From Lasiosphaeria ovina (Eukaryota > Ascomycota > Sordariomycetes > Sordariales > Lasiosphaeriaceae): 64,000 nt of DNA. Below, one piece after another: positions 32,847 to 44,370 of this stretch. The position numbers and the translations under genes are program-made. The notes beneath the pieces are model-generated. The model saw only the letters and a program-made list of their open reading frames with translations. It did not search any database and had not been told where the DNA came from. Numbering within the stretch: the stretch's first letter is position 1; each line of letters starts with the position of its first letter. The stretch is taken from assembly GCA_033439765.1 (NCBI GenBank), contig JAULSN010000001.1:4092001-4156000 (forward strand). Direction: 5' to 3'.

Positions 32847-34043
32847 GGCTGCTTTCCTGCTTGCCCGCGCCAGTAAAAAAAAACCCCCCCCAATTCAGGG
32901 CAGCCGGATTTTGCAGTGTCGGGGTATGGTATTGCCGCGCTGGATCACCTGGTAGTTGCGCTGTATATATAGCATTGCCGTCGCCACTGCCAACAATGGG
33001 CCGAGACTAAGCAAGCTTCGTTCTCCATTATCTCAGCTAGAGCATCTTCACAATTTGGGCGGAAAGTGGCGGCAGAAAACACCCCAGCAAGCAACCCAAA
33101 CCCTTTCTATATAGCTCCAGGGTTAGGGTTTTAGAACAACAAACGCCCCCTTTTCGATTCTGAACTCATCAACGCCGCCAAGAATACCACAGCCCCCCAG
33201 CAAAAACCAGAACATTCCCTTCTAAATACCGTAGTCAGCATCCCAAGCCATTTAAAATAAATACACACAAGATTTTTGGCTCTGCAGTAACTATCATGCA
33301 TGTAAAGCCTCCGTCATGGACGACAACCATAAAGTAGGTATACATACCTAGGGAGAAGCATTTGTTGCCGTTGTCCGAAACCCTCCGCGTTTCGGATCCG
33401 CGGAGCGACACAGCCCCCCGGATCTTGCGAGGCCGTCCGCACGCCAAGTTTTCCACCTAATCAAATGACGCCTCTCTTTCCAATGTTTTGCAAACCCTAA
33501 CAGAACCAGAGCCCGTCTGCCGTTTGTAGTGTGGTTCTACGGATACTCACTTGTTCTATCGTTGCCGCCCATCAAGCGACTGACCTGCCACAGCATGACT
33601 AACACAACAACGAGAGAAAAAAAAACAGTTGACATGTATATATTCTGTACTTTTACTTTGGTTATAGTCGATACACTAGTATATACAGTAAGAAAAGGGT
33701 TTACACGCAACGCCGGTGTGCTTCTAATATCAAGTCCGCGTAGGGGGCCCGTAACAGAAAACGCCGGCCTCTTGGTATAATTATAAGCATCCTCCCATAT
33801 CCGGTCGTTCCCCGACAAGATGGCCCACCCGCGAATTGCTCAGCCCGGATCATTTGTCCACAAGGCTGCCTCGCCCGGAGGCAAGTCTCGATGAACCGGG
33901 GTCGGTGTTAGAGGACCAAAATCACAAAACTGACCCTAACTTCACAATCGGGGGGTTTCAGGCCTCGTTTTAGTGACGCCATCACCGATGGCAAGAATAG
34001 AACAGAAAGTCGGCAACCAACGCCCACAGTATTTGCTGTCTCC
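32847..34043. promoter_or_regulatory. Spacer with telobox-like motif
   Basis: The spacer holds the promoter of the twin-CX9C gene and the 3' side of the LRPLPGL-repeat gene. AGGGTTAGGGTTTT at 33119-33132 lies about 270 nt upstream of the twin-CX9C start codon. Further single CCCTAA units occur at 33495-33500 and near 33934. No gene seen. Confidence 0.45.
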
Positions 34044-35480
34044 TCACAGCAGCATCATGGCAAAGACACCAGCGGCGCCTGCGACAACGGCCATCATTGA
34101 GCCCATTGTTCGTTCGGCCCCGGCGGTGGGCAAGATGGCGGTAGTAGAGTTCAGAGAATTCAGTTGCGAGGCTCCTGTTGGGACGGACACAGCTGTTATG
34201 ACGGTAGAAGTCAAGCCATTTGCGATGGTTGTGACAGTCGTGAGGCTGAGAGACGAGGAGACTGCCACTGGGACCGCGCCAAAAGAGTCTAGGCCGTCTG
34301 TCGGGAGAGCGGCAGGAGCCGTCGTGATGGAATCAGGCAGCCCGGTCGGGACGGCAATAGTGCCCGGCAGGGTTTGCAGTGATTCGAGCGACGCAGTCGT
34401 CTCCGAGCCCAAGCCCGGCAGGGGTCTAAGAGTCCCCTCAGAGGCGCCTGATTCGGTGGCTGCCAAAGTCGCCGCTGTCTGCACTCCTCCGAGAGGGACG
34501 AGGGGAGTAAGAGGCGAAGCTGCTGCCACTGCCGACGTCTGCGCTCCTGGGAGAGGGACGAGTGCTGCCGCTGCCGAGGTCTGAGCTCCTGGGAGAGGGA
34601 CGAGTGCTGCCACTGCTGCTGTTGTCTGTACTGCAGCTACGGCAACCGAGGCGGTCGCAGCAATTGGAGTGAATGAGCCAACTACACCCGCGGCAGGCGG
34701 TGTCGCCGCTGCAATGGGAGTAAGAGGCGCAGCTGCAGCAACGCCGGCCGACGTATCAGCAGCGGCAATAGGAGTAAACGACGCAACAACGGCTGCAGCC
34801 GCGGATGTTGCAGCAGCAATTGGTGTGAGAGACCCGGCCACGGCTACAGCAGACGTGGCGGCAACAATGGGTGTAAACCCAGCAACAACAGCTGATGAGC
34901 TAGCAACCACGGCGGCAGGCGGTGGGCTCGCGGCGGCGGCAGGCGGTGGATTGACAACGGCAGCAGGCTAAAATGGAAGTTAGCACTATTCGGACTGCCA
35001 GCCAGACTGGAAAAAATAACATACCGCCGAAGCAAGACCCGGAAGAGGTCTCAAAGACTGCGGCGCTGCTGTGTTGAGGCCTGGTAAGGCTCTCAGGGAC
35101 TGCTGTGCTGCAGCCGGGGCTGCAACTGCCGGGTTCACCACCGCCGGGCTAACAACCGTGGCAGCCGCCGCTGGTGGTGCTGCTGCTGCTGCTGCTGCTG
35201 GCGGCGCTGCCACTGCGTTCGCCGTGCCGGCCGAGGCAAGCCCGGGCAGTGGCCTTAGCGGGCCGGCGGCCACGTTGGTCTGCAAGCCAGGCAGAGGTCT
35301 CAGTCCCGTCGCCTGTCCTGCACCATTTGCGTTCACCACGTTGGGGACAGTCTGCACGGCAAACGTTCCATTTTCCGCGCTGGCACCCGCACCTTTCTGG
35401 TTGTTCTGAGGGACGGCGCCGGCATCCTGAGCGGCGGCCGCTAGGAGAGCAGCAACAAAGGTACCCGTTGAAAGACGCAT
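34044..35480 (-). CDS. Secreted, GPI-type surface protein with LRPLPGL and (F/L)TPIAA repeats
   Basis: Two exons (35025-35480 and 34044-34967) give 459 residues. A signal peptide is at residues 1-22. There is an alternative in-frame ATG seven codons upstream at 35501. The body is Ala/Val/Pro-rich with two repeat families. LRPLPGL is at 60, 75 and 143, with a variant LRALPGL at 129 and a distant copy at 331, plus degenerate LVPLPGA at 273 and 287. The (F/L)TPIAAATS repeats occur five times between about 182 and 255. The C-terminus has a Ser/Thr-rich stretch and a terminal hydrophobic segment (MMAVVAGAAGVFAMMLL), the usual GPI-attachment arrangement. One NGT sequon is near residue 37. No Cys pattern, dibasic processing sites or enzyme domain. 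Inferred to be a cell-wall mannoprotein. I do not recognise the family. Confidence 0.75.
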
Positions 35481-37729
35481 CTTGACCGTCGAGAGCTGCA
35501 CTGTCGAGTCTAGCTAGGCTGTGATATCGAAGGGATCGGCTGGCCAGGCCAAAGCTGGCGTGTTTGCTGAAAGGAGTGTCGAGAAACGAAACTGTGCTGA
35601 CCTGCAGTTACGAAGGGAACGGCAAAGACAATACTAGAGATTACAAAGAAAAAAGGAGAGAAACAGCAAGACAAAAGAGGCCTGCTCCTGGAGAGTAATA
35701 ACACGGACGACAGAGGCGGGAGGGCGTGTAGGAGAGAGGGAAGAGAAGAATCGAGAAAGAAACGGGTAAAGAGGAATGGATATGGGATCTGTCACGGCAT
35801 GGCCAGTCCCCACAGGAGATTTGCGACACTGGGAGTCTGAGGCATCACATCACCACTGGACGATTCTGAGTGGGATGGGAGCATCGCCTGACACTGGCCA
35901 GCGATGCCATGTATGTACCGGTGCCTCCTGGAGACGCCGGGACGAGACATGTCAGGGGGGCTTGGGCTTGGTTGGCATATGGGAGACAGATTCGCCGCCA
36001 GCCAAGCACTTTTGTCGGGCCGGACTTGGTGACGGGCAGTAGAGCGCTCGGCACATGGTGTGTGGGCGACATGAGGATGATCGACGCGGTGGTGCGCGCA
36101 CGCATCAACACGCTGAAGCAGTCGCATTCATCCGTCCATGTTCCGGCTTGGGAGAAGCGGGAGCGCAGGTCCAAGCTGAGGCTCTGACACGAGAGCCCTG
36201 CAGCGATGAAACCCACCCGTCCACAGCGCGGGTGTTAGTGACGGCTGCCCAGCTGCGCTATGTTTGCCTAACAGAACGGCGAATGCCATGCGCGATCCGG
36301 GAGAATCCCATCTAGGAAGCGAGTGTCTTGGCACGCCTGTCGAAACAGCATCTTGTTCTCGTTCAAAAGTCTACAGTTCGCCTGCACCTGCCTCGCGGTA
36401 GGCAAATTCAAGATTTTGAGGAATTGGAGAACTGAAGGTGATGATTTGGGGGTCGTAGTTCGCAGTGTAGTGCTGTCACAGGACACAGACCGCATTTGTG
36501 CCCCCTGGCTGCGCTAAGCCTTTACTAGACGTCTACCCCTGAAAGCGAGACTAAAGAAGACGACGTTCCGCTCTTTCCTCAATCAACAACTATCTTTGAG
36601 CCTTTGGTATTGAAGAAAGGACGATGTGAAACTGCCCTCTAGCGGAAATTTTGCTGTTGTTATGGCAATTTCAGAATGCACGCTATCTCGGACGTTAGCG
36701 GCAAGGGAGACTAAGGGTATGTACAATGCACAGGACTTACTGCACTTGAACCTGATTGTTCAAAATGGCAGGCTTCGAATTGAGAATCATCTCCTCAAAC
36801 TAGCGGTCCCTACTTCAACGCAAGATTACACCCAGCCGATAAAAAAAGACAAGAAAAAAAGCTGGGGCTGGGTTTTTAAGAGCTGTATCCATGAGTGCCA
36901 AGTCTTAGACAACATACGGCGGTAACCAACCTCGCGGGCCCCTCATTCCATCCCTTCCTTCTAGAGCATGAACAAATCCGGATTATTAAACATTCTGGAG
37001 TGTATTCACTTTCAAGCATTTCGATTTCATCTTTTTTTTCGACAAATGGCAACAAAAAGAAATGGTCGCGGATATCAACTGTCGTATATACCTATATGAG
37101 ATAAGAAAACCAAAAAAGTCTCCCCTCCTGAAAAGCAAAAGCCCGGTACAAACATGCAGATGCCGAGAACGCAGGAAATAAAAACCCGGAACCCACAGGG
37201 CGGGCGAGTAGCTAGCACTTTCCCTCTGTGAGTCTTGCAGATGCGCGGCGTGGAAAACGAAAAGAGATCATGCTGGGAGAACGGGGTGCACCTTCCTCAG
37301 TGACACGGAGTAGTAGCGCGTGCTGAAATCGTATAACCCCCCCCTCTCGGATTGTTCTTCCGTTACAATCTTCTTTTCGCGATGCAGGTAGAGTCGATCG
37401 ATCGATCGCAACCAGCTTCGTCGTAAAAGCTCCTAGAAGCAAAGGTAGTAAGTACCATTTTCGTTTCGTTCACCGCCTGGCAATGCATGCAGGTTTATCA
37501 ATCAAAATGTTTAGAAGAGAAGAAGAAGAGAGAGAAACAAGAAACCTGCAAATGCAATAACGGCAAAAAACCCAAAAACCATCCTCCCTCATCGGAGGAA
37601 TACGTACGAAGAAAAAAGGCCCCCCTGAGCACAGCCCTAGGTTTATGGCTGAATGTAAGAAAGCAGAACGAAAACAAAACTTCATCGTCTCCCATTATCA
37701 GGGATCATGCATAGTCGCCCGTGGCGGGC
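35481..37729. other. 2.2-kb spacer, no gene seen
   Basis: Contains the presumed promoter and leader of the LRPLPGL-repeat gene (A/G-rich about 35620-35775 on the plus strand) and the 3' UTR of the chitinase gene. A CGATCGATCGATCG run is at 37394-37407. Short frames are not supported. Confidence 0.45.
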
Positions 37730-39561
37730 TCAAGCGCCCGGCATGCCGGCGCGGATGTTGTCGTACTGGCTGGCCGGGTAAACAAGCAAGTTCGGCGAGG
37801 GGTCGAGAGCGGCCATCTGCTGGGCGAGGGTGGCGACGAGGCTGCTGGCGCCCGACTTGTCGCCGCTGGCCTCCCAGAAGACGGCGCCGCCGAGGCCGCG
37901 CTTGACGAGGTACTGAGCCTTGGTCACGGCGCTGGTGACCGTGTCGTACGTGATGAGCTCCTTGTTGCCCTGGTCGTAGCTGTAGCTGGCCTTGGCCACG
38001 TCGTCGAACATCTCCTGCGCGCCCGCGCGCGGTAGGTCGCGGTACAGCCAGACGCCCGACTGGATCGACCCCGCGCCGATGCCGTTGTACGGCTGGCCGA
38101 GCCCGGGCGTCGCCTCGAACGATCGCCCGTACAGCGGGAGTCCCATCACGATCTTGTTCGCCGGGATGCCGCGCACCAAGTAGTCGCGGACCGCCTGCTC
38201 CGTGCTGAACTTTGTGCTCTGCGGGTTGTTGCCGTTGGCGAAGATGTTGGACTGGTGGCCCGACGTCGAATCCCACGAGCCCGCGTAGTCGTACGCCATC
38301 AGATGCCATGCGTCTATCCACGGATCCATGCCCGGCAGGTCCATGATGTTGTAGTGCTGCGCTCCTGCGGGCGCCGCGATGGTGATCAGGAAGTGATAGC
38401 CCGGAGCGTGTTGCGCCGCGTAGCCGTCGAGCGCCTGTCGGCACGTCTGAAGGAGCAAGACAAAGTCCTGTGCCTCGGCTGCATTTGCTGGGTACTCCCA
38501 GTCAATATCCATACCGTCGAGCCCCCAGTCTAGACCTAGTGTTAGCAATTATAAACCAAAAAGGCTGGCTACCTTCAAGACTGCACTCTCCCACCGTATG
38601 GTGAAAATCGGAATCTTGGCAAGGGGTTGTGCCGACCTTGAATCAACTTGACTGCCGACGAGCAGAAACGCTGTCGCCCGGACTCGGTGGCCGCAACCGG
38701 GGGAAACTTGGGCGAGTACGTCCACCCGCCAATGGAGAGCAGGACCTTCATGTTCCGGTTCTTCTTCTTAAGGATATACAGCTGCTTGACGCACCCGTAC
38801 GCGTTGTTGCCCTGGTCGTTCCACGAGTCGGTGGGGTAGTGCTTCTGCAGATCGGCATACGAGTCCGAGGTTTTCCTGGCCGGTTGTTAGTCTAGAATAT
38901 GCCATCACTCGGTCCGCTTATCCAGACTTACACCTCGCCATCTGAGGCAATGTCTGCAAAAGCATATAGAACGTGGGTGATCTGCGAAGCTGGAAGCTGT
39001 TGGGGTTGATAATTCGCGCCGTAAATACCCCTGAAGTACAGAAGTCAGTATTTGAGGAACTAGAGGAGTCCAGCGGATCTGCAGGAAAGCGTACCAGTTG
39101 GTGAAATAGAGCGCATTGCGGTAAGACGACGGCGGTGCAGCATCAGCTGTAGCGTTAACAGCCGCTTCAGCGGGAGCCGCAGACTGTGGAGAGAGCGAAG
39201 GCTGAGCCTTTCCGGCGGCATCTGGCTGTTTGGAAGGAGCGTTCGCGACAGGGGCGGGGGCTTGGCTTGGGCGAGAGGCCTGGCTGGCCACCGAGAAGGC
39301 GCCCAGAGACGCGGCCGGATAGTGCTGCTCGCTGGCCGCCGTCGGAGGAGCCGCCGGACTCCCTGTTTTCTCCTGGAAGCCAGAGCCGGCCAGGCTCGGA
39401 GCCTGCGTCGCCCAGATGGTCTTGGTAGCCGTTACCGTGACGGCCGCCGCGCATTGGATTTCCACGTCATCTTCGGGGCTGAGCTTGATGAGCTTCGGGG
39501 CGGCCGACACGAACGCCGCCAGCAGTAAAGGAGAGACGAGAAGGAATATAGAAGACAGCAT
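37730..39561 (-). CDS. Secreted GH18 chitinase
   Basis: Family 18 endochitinase acting on cell-wall chitin. Four exons (39095-39561, 38932-39030, 38637-38875, 37730-38529) give 534 residues. The signal peptide is residues 1-20 ([20 protein letters not shown]). About 21-145 is an Ala/Pro/Ser-rich low-complexity stretch placed before the catalytic domain. The barrel starts at [17 protein letters not shown]. The SxGG motif is [13 protein letters not shown], and the catalytic DGxDxDWE is [10 protein letters not shown] with acid/base Glu280. MAYDY and GLPLYGRSF are also conserved. I chose the downstream of two TAG acceptors 6 nt apart because it yields [12 protein letters not shown] as in relatives. 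No chitin-binding module or GPI signal is seen. Most similar in layout to fungal subgroup A chitinases, extended at the N-terminus. Confidence 0.94.
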
Positions 39562-41504
39562 CGTGGTTTGTACGACGGAGCCAGTCAGAGTCAGGGGGGT
39601 GGTAAGGACCGAATCTGGAGCAGAAGGACACGAAAGAGCAAGCGTCTAGCCAGAAGGACTTATAGGAGCTCTCTCTCTGTCGTCACGACTTGCCCCGCTA
39701 AGACGCCAGCGTAAAGAATGTAGATAGAGACTTTCTTCTTGGCGGCGGGCCAGCTCACCGACCTCAGACACTGTCGCAGAGCTGTTGGAATGAGAGGCAG
39801 ACTCGACGCCACGGGTAGCATGGCAAGCAGGGGCGGGCTGGCCCCTCTAAAATACCGAGACAGGCGGGTGCCATGGTTTCTTCCAGACTTTGTTCAGGCG
39901 TTGGAGAGGCAGAGGAATGGAGTCAATATCGCGAAGCCCCAGCCATCTTTAGCCTGAGCGGCGTAAGGCACTGGCCTCGGCCCGGAGCAGCGAAGCAGAG
40001 AAGAGGGCACGTTCGGTGGGTGGAGAGAAGCGCGCGGAGGAAGGGGGGATCTCGACGATCTGTCCTTGCAAGACCGAGAAAGCGCTCGCGAACGACACAG
40101 AATACCGAGGGGTGAAGACGGGGGAGCGGTATAGCAGCCTCGTGATATAGACGGGAGAGGCGCGGGAGAAGAGCGCGGGTGAAGTCGATTACACTCAAAG
40201 CAAGCATCCGGATATGCGAGCAACAATATCAGCATGCAAGGACAAACGATTCCGCCCTGTGCCTGCATCTCCGCGATAAAGTCGGCATTTATTCTGCCCC
40301 CACAAGTCAGGTCAGGTCAGAGCAGGTCAGGGCAGCGAGACTCGTAAACTCGGGTCAGGAAGCCGCCCCCTTTTCCCCGAGATGATTGCATCCAGGCCCC
40401 AGGGCAGGTCGGGGCAGGGATGTGGACATGGAATCCGGTTCAGAAGACCCAAGAAAACCCAAATCAATGCCGTCCTGAGCTGACTGACTCTAGAGAACGC
40501 GAGGTAGGTAGGGAAGAAGCCGATGCCCTGTTTCTGATCGCCATCGTGGCGTTCGGCAGATTTGCATACGAGTGTCATGCGCCAAGGCGTGGAACCCAGG
40601 AGCCTGGCGGGAATGCTGAGGTGGAAGTTGAGCGACGGATCAACTGCATGGATGCCGACGCCGATGCCGATGCTGATGCCGATGGCCATTGCCATAAGTA
40701 AGGTGGCTGCCCGCGTTCCAAGCTGAGGCGCGCCTTGTCCACGGATGGCTTGAGCGCCAGTCCAGGCTGTCGGGAGCAAGTTACAGTGGTTGCATATGTT
40801 AGCGCGTCCGCTAAGGCCCGTTGACTGCAATGGAACGCTGCCAAGTACAGTACCGACCACCTCATATACCACAGCCAAGGTACTCCGTGCCCAAGCACGC
40901 ACCACCTTGGTCTTTGAACACCCCTAATTGTCTCATACCAACAGGCAGCTGAAGAGGAAGAAAATCGACTTGCTCCAAGTATCTGTATTATTCAAGTAAA
41001 AAATGCGTAGGTATTTCATGGTGAAATAAATTGACAAACATAAAGATAACTCCAAGTTGGGTGTTTTACCTCAGGTACGTACCTAATCAACTCATCCCCC
41101 TTCTATTGTTGTAAGGCCCCTTTCTTGTAAACGCACCACATGTTTTCATGTCCCGAACAAGAAACAAGTCACGGGTTTCCTTGTTGGGGTATACGTGGGT
41201 ATAACCAACATAATAATAGTTTATGGTGGTTTGGCTTGGCCAACAATGTATAAAGTTGGCGCTCTTAATAGCATGTTCCCTTCCGGTAGGTGACCAACCC
41301 AGGAGATCCGTGCGTCCAAAAAAATGTCGAACATGACTTTCTGTTTTGGCTGCTCTGCCAGATCTCACGGCTAGATGTTTTTTGAATATCCAGAGACGGA
41401 GAGGACATGGCAACAACCGCGCCGTTTCCAGCACATCGTATTTCGGGTCGGATCCCACATAGCAGGCCGCGCAACCGCAGCCCTGCCAAAACTCCAAATT
41501 GCCA
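39562..41504. other. 1.9-kb spacer with short direct repeats, no gene seen
   Basis: The chitinase promoter and the 3' side of the MFS gene lie here. Direct repeats of GGTCA/AGGTC words are at about 40306-40336 and a GATGCC-type hexamer array at about 40651-40686. AGGTAGGTAGGG is at 40502-40513. No recognisable coding region. Confidence 0.45.
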
Positions 41505-43067
41505 TCAGCCCACCCTCTCCCTCTCCCTTTGCTTCTTTAGCTCGTTGTAGTCAGGCAGATACCAGCATACGACGGCGAAGAGCACAGCCATGAGGGTCAT
41601 GAGCACCCAGATGGCATAGCCCCATAGCCACTGGGTACGGGCACCGATGGCGAAGAGGGTGGTGAAGAGGGCCGGGCAAAAGGCGCGCACGCCGCTGACC
41701 ACGGACAGGGCGAGGGCGTTGAGCGTGCCGAGCACGATGGGGCTGGGCGACACGTCGTTGAGGGCTAGCTGCACCCCCGTAAAAGCCATACTCACCCCAG
41801 CACCAGTTATCAAGATTAAAGGGGCGACGGCCCAGAATGTGGCGGTGCCCGCAGGGTTTGCGCTGCGCAGGAGCATGCTGCAGAAGGGCATGGCGGCGAA
41901 CTCGACGGGCCAGGCGATGGCGCACGCTAGCATCACGCGGTTGGTTCCGAAGCGGTGCTGCAGCGGTGGAAAGATGAGCAGCAGCCATATGGCCTGGGCT
42001 AGGCCCGTGAGTGCCAGGAAGATGGAGATCTGCAGGTACGAGAAACCGAAGCCGCCGAGGTTCGTAGGCGTGAACCAGAACAAGGGCACGACAGCCGTGT
42101 ACGAGAATCCGAGAAGCATGACATGACCATAGGCGAAGATCACAATGGGCACGCCGGGCGACTTGAGCACCTCCCATGTCGAGAGCCTGGGGGGTTTGAC
42201 AATGGCGGATTCGCCGGCGGCGGCGCTTTCCGGAACGGGGTCCCTAACTAGGGTCTCGTCGACGAAGAGGACCGTGACGACGACGGCGCTCAGACCGAGG
42301 ACGGCGACCACCAGGGTCGGGAGAACATAGGGGTAGTCGACCAAAAACTGGACGTTTACAAAGAGAGAGGGATACTGCTCGACGGGATTGGCGAGCAGGC
42401 CGCCGATTAGGGGCCCGACGAGGATGCCCAGGTTGCCGGCGAAGGCGAACCAGCTAAAGGCGCGGGCCTGGGTCTTGGAGGTGCTGTGCTCGGAGATCAT
42501 GGCGCGGATGGTGACAATGGTGCCGGCGAAGACGCCGGCCAGGCAGCGGAACAGAATCATCTGCCAGATGGTCTTGGCCAGGCCGAACAGGGCCGTGGCA
42601 AAGGTGACGCCGACGAGGGAGGAGACGAGGACGGGCTTGCGGCCAAAGCGATCTGCGGCCTTACCCCACCAAATCATGACGACCATCTGGGTCAGGGAGA
42701 ACAGCGACTCGATGAGGCCGCTGTAGAAGCCGACGTCGGCGTAGGCCAGGTCGCCGTTCTCCTTGCACATCTGGGGCATATAGGGGAAGATGCAGAAGAA
42801 GGCCACGGGCTCGACCCAGCGTGCGTAGCACAGCACGATGATCTGCCGCACCGGCAGCGGCTTGTCGTCGTCGCCGTGGCCGTCGCCGGCATGGCTGCCG
42901 TGGCCGTTGCCGCTGCTGTTGCCGCTGCTGGGCTGCTGCTCGTTGAGCGTTGTGACCTCGGAGATGCCGGGATCCGTGATGGACAAGTCGTGGTCATCTC
43001 CCGCGGCCAGGAGCGGAGTGGTCTCGTTCGCATGGCCGCCATCGGCCGGCTGGGTTGACCGTGCCAT
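41505..43067 (-). CDS. Major facilitator superfamily transporter, ZIFL/TetA-like
   Basis: Intronless gene of 520 residues with 12 predicted membrane spans. The N-terminal cytosolic tail (1-70) is hydrophilic, with HGSHAGDGHGDDD. The loop 2-3 signature WWGKAADRFGRKPVL is the classic MFS motif of drug:H+ antiporters, and the second signature region follows as FRCLAGVFAGTIVTIRAMISEHS. Spacing and sequence resemble the fungal relatives of plant zinc-induced facilitator-like carriers (IPYMPQM, FGFSYLQISIFLALTGLAQ). A His-rich cytosolic stretch would fit metal handling but is not proof. Substrate unknown. No neighbouring biosynthetic genes suggest a secondary-metabolite role. Confidence 0.94.
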   Translation of the reverse strand: MARSTQPADGGHANETTPLLAAGDDHDLSITDPGISEVTTLNEQQPSSGNSSGNGHGSHAGDGHGDDDKPLPVRQIIVLCYARWVEPVAFFCIFPYMPQMCKENGDLAYADVGFYSGLIESLFSLTQMVVMIWWGKAADRFGRKPVLVSSLVGVTFATALFGLAKTIWQMILFRCLAGVFAGTIVTIRAMISEHSTSKTQARAFSWFAFAGNLGILVGPLIGGLLANPVEQYPSLFVNVQFLVDYPYVLPTLVVAVLGLSAVVVTVLFVDETLVRDPVPESAAAGESAIVKPPRLSTWEVLKSPGVPIVIFAYGHVMLLGFSYTAVVPLFWFTPTNLGGFGFSYLQISIFLALTGLAQAIWLLLIFPPLQHRFGTNRVMLACAIAWPVEFAAMPFCSMLLRSANPAGTATFWAVAPLILITGAGVSMAFTGVQLALNDVSPSPIVLGTLNALALSVVSGVRAFCPALFTTLFAIGARTQWLWGYAIWVLMTLMAVLFAVVCWYLPDYNELKKQRERERVG

Positions 43068-44370
43068 TCTGGTGCGGGGTCTAGCTTTGTTGATGGTGTC
43101 CCCTTAAATACTATCGTAGTTGCGAAGTTGGTTGACTCACTGACATTTGGTTTTGTTTCCCCCCCATAGACAGCCAGTGACCACTCGTTAGGTGTTTGAT
43201 ATAGGAACTAAAGATGCAACCGAGTCTTGATGACCAGTAAAAGGCGGCCAGACGCTGAAATAATTAATTGGTCATTCTACTCCGTATATCGATGCGATTT
43301 CAATGGGGTTGGTTGCAAAACCATCCCCGAGGTGGGAATTCAGAAAAGCTCAGGGAACGAGAGGGAGGGAAAAAAAAAGAGTCTTCGGGGCGCTTTTTGT
43401 CTTGTTTCTCTATCCGTGCTCTCGTTACACAGAAGAAGACTGCCGATCACCAAGCGACCTTCGAGGATGGCGAGATAGCGAGAGAGCACGCTTCAGAGGT
43501 AGTAGAGTTGCATCTCGTTCCTTCCCAGTCCAAATAAGGCAAGCCCTAACTTTATTTACCAACTTCTTGACCCTTGTCGCGTCTTTGTTGGGGAGTCGCG
43601 AGTCACAGCGGCACCGTTTTCTTCACCGCCGGATTGCCCTCTTGGGTCCGTAGCCCAGTCGCACGGCGCCACTGATTGGCCGGATCGCAACCAGGATCGC
43701 ATTCTCAACTTCACAGCGACATCATATTCCGTAGATCGGGACGGAATGCTGAATCCCGGCCGATACCGTCAGCGTTAGCGGCAGCCGTTGGTCCGTGTGT
43801 TGGGCGGCGTTAGCCGGAGTTTAGAAAGGGGGAATAATGTGGCTGCCAAGGTTTCCCAAACCAAAGTTTGCCTTCCACCTTCTGAAAGGCTCAAACATCG
43901 TCGACTTCCGCTTAGAGTGCTAGTGACGCAGTCTCACAGCTTATCACATTCCTACATGGAAAGGAAGGGCTTTCTGCGTAAGCTAAACTTGGGCTACGGG
44001 GCGTTTTATCTGAATCTCACATGTATTACCTTATCCGGAAGGTTATTCATGGACATGAAGCCGTTGTTGTTCGCTCTTTATTTTCGGCATTTCCATGTGC
44101 GTGGTTGTGGGGATGTACGAAGTAGATTTTGACCAGCCTACTAGGAGCAAAGACAAGCACATAAGGACACCAGAGAAGCGACAGCAAATGTTTTGAAACC
44201 TTCAAATATATATATAAATGATATTTGGTCACCCGTTTACTACCACACTAGAACTCCATGAACTCAAAGCCAACGACCACAATGGGTGGGATATATAACT
44301 CGCTGGTAAAAAAAAGAAAGTAAAGCAAATCACGTAAAAGTCGTAAAATCAGAACACAAACGTCCAATCA
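43068..44370. other. Spacer, no gene seen
   Basis: Presumed MFS promoter on the left and the 3' UTR of the 2EXR gene on the right. A TATATATATAAA stretch is near 44206. No recognisable coding region on either strand. Confidence 0.45.

Noticed and set aside
32229..32955. Poly-Leu and poly-Cys frames on the plus strand over the CAG repeat
   Set aside because: Runs of Leu or Cys come from the triplet repeat read in other frames; the minus-strand frame has the twin CX9C motif.
40651..40686. GATGCC hexamer array as a possible coding or regulatory repeat
   Set aside because: Short and imperfect, in a spacer; it gives Asp-Ala repeats in one frame by chance.
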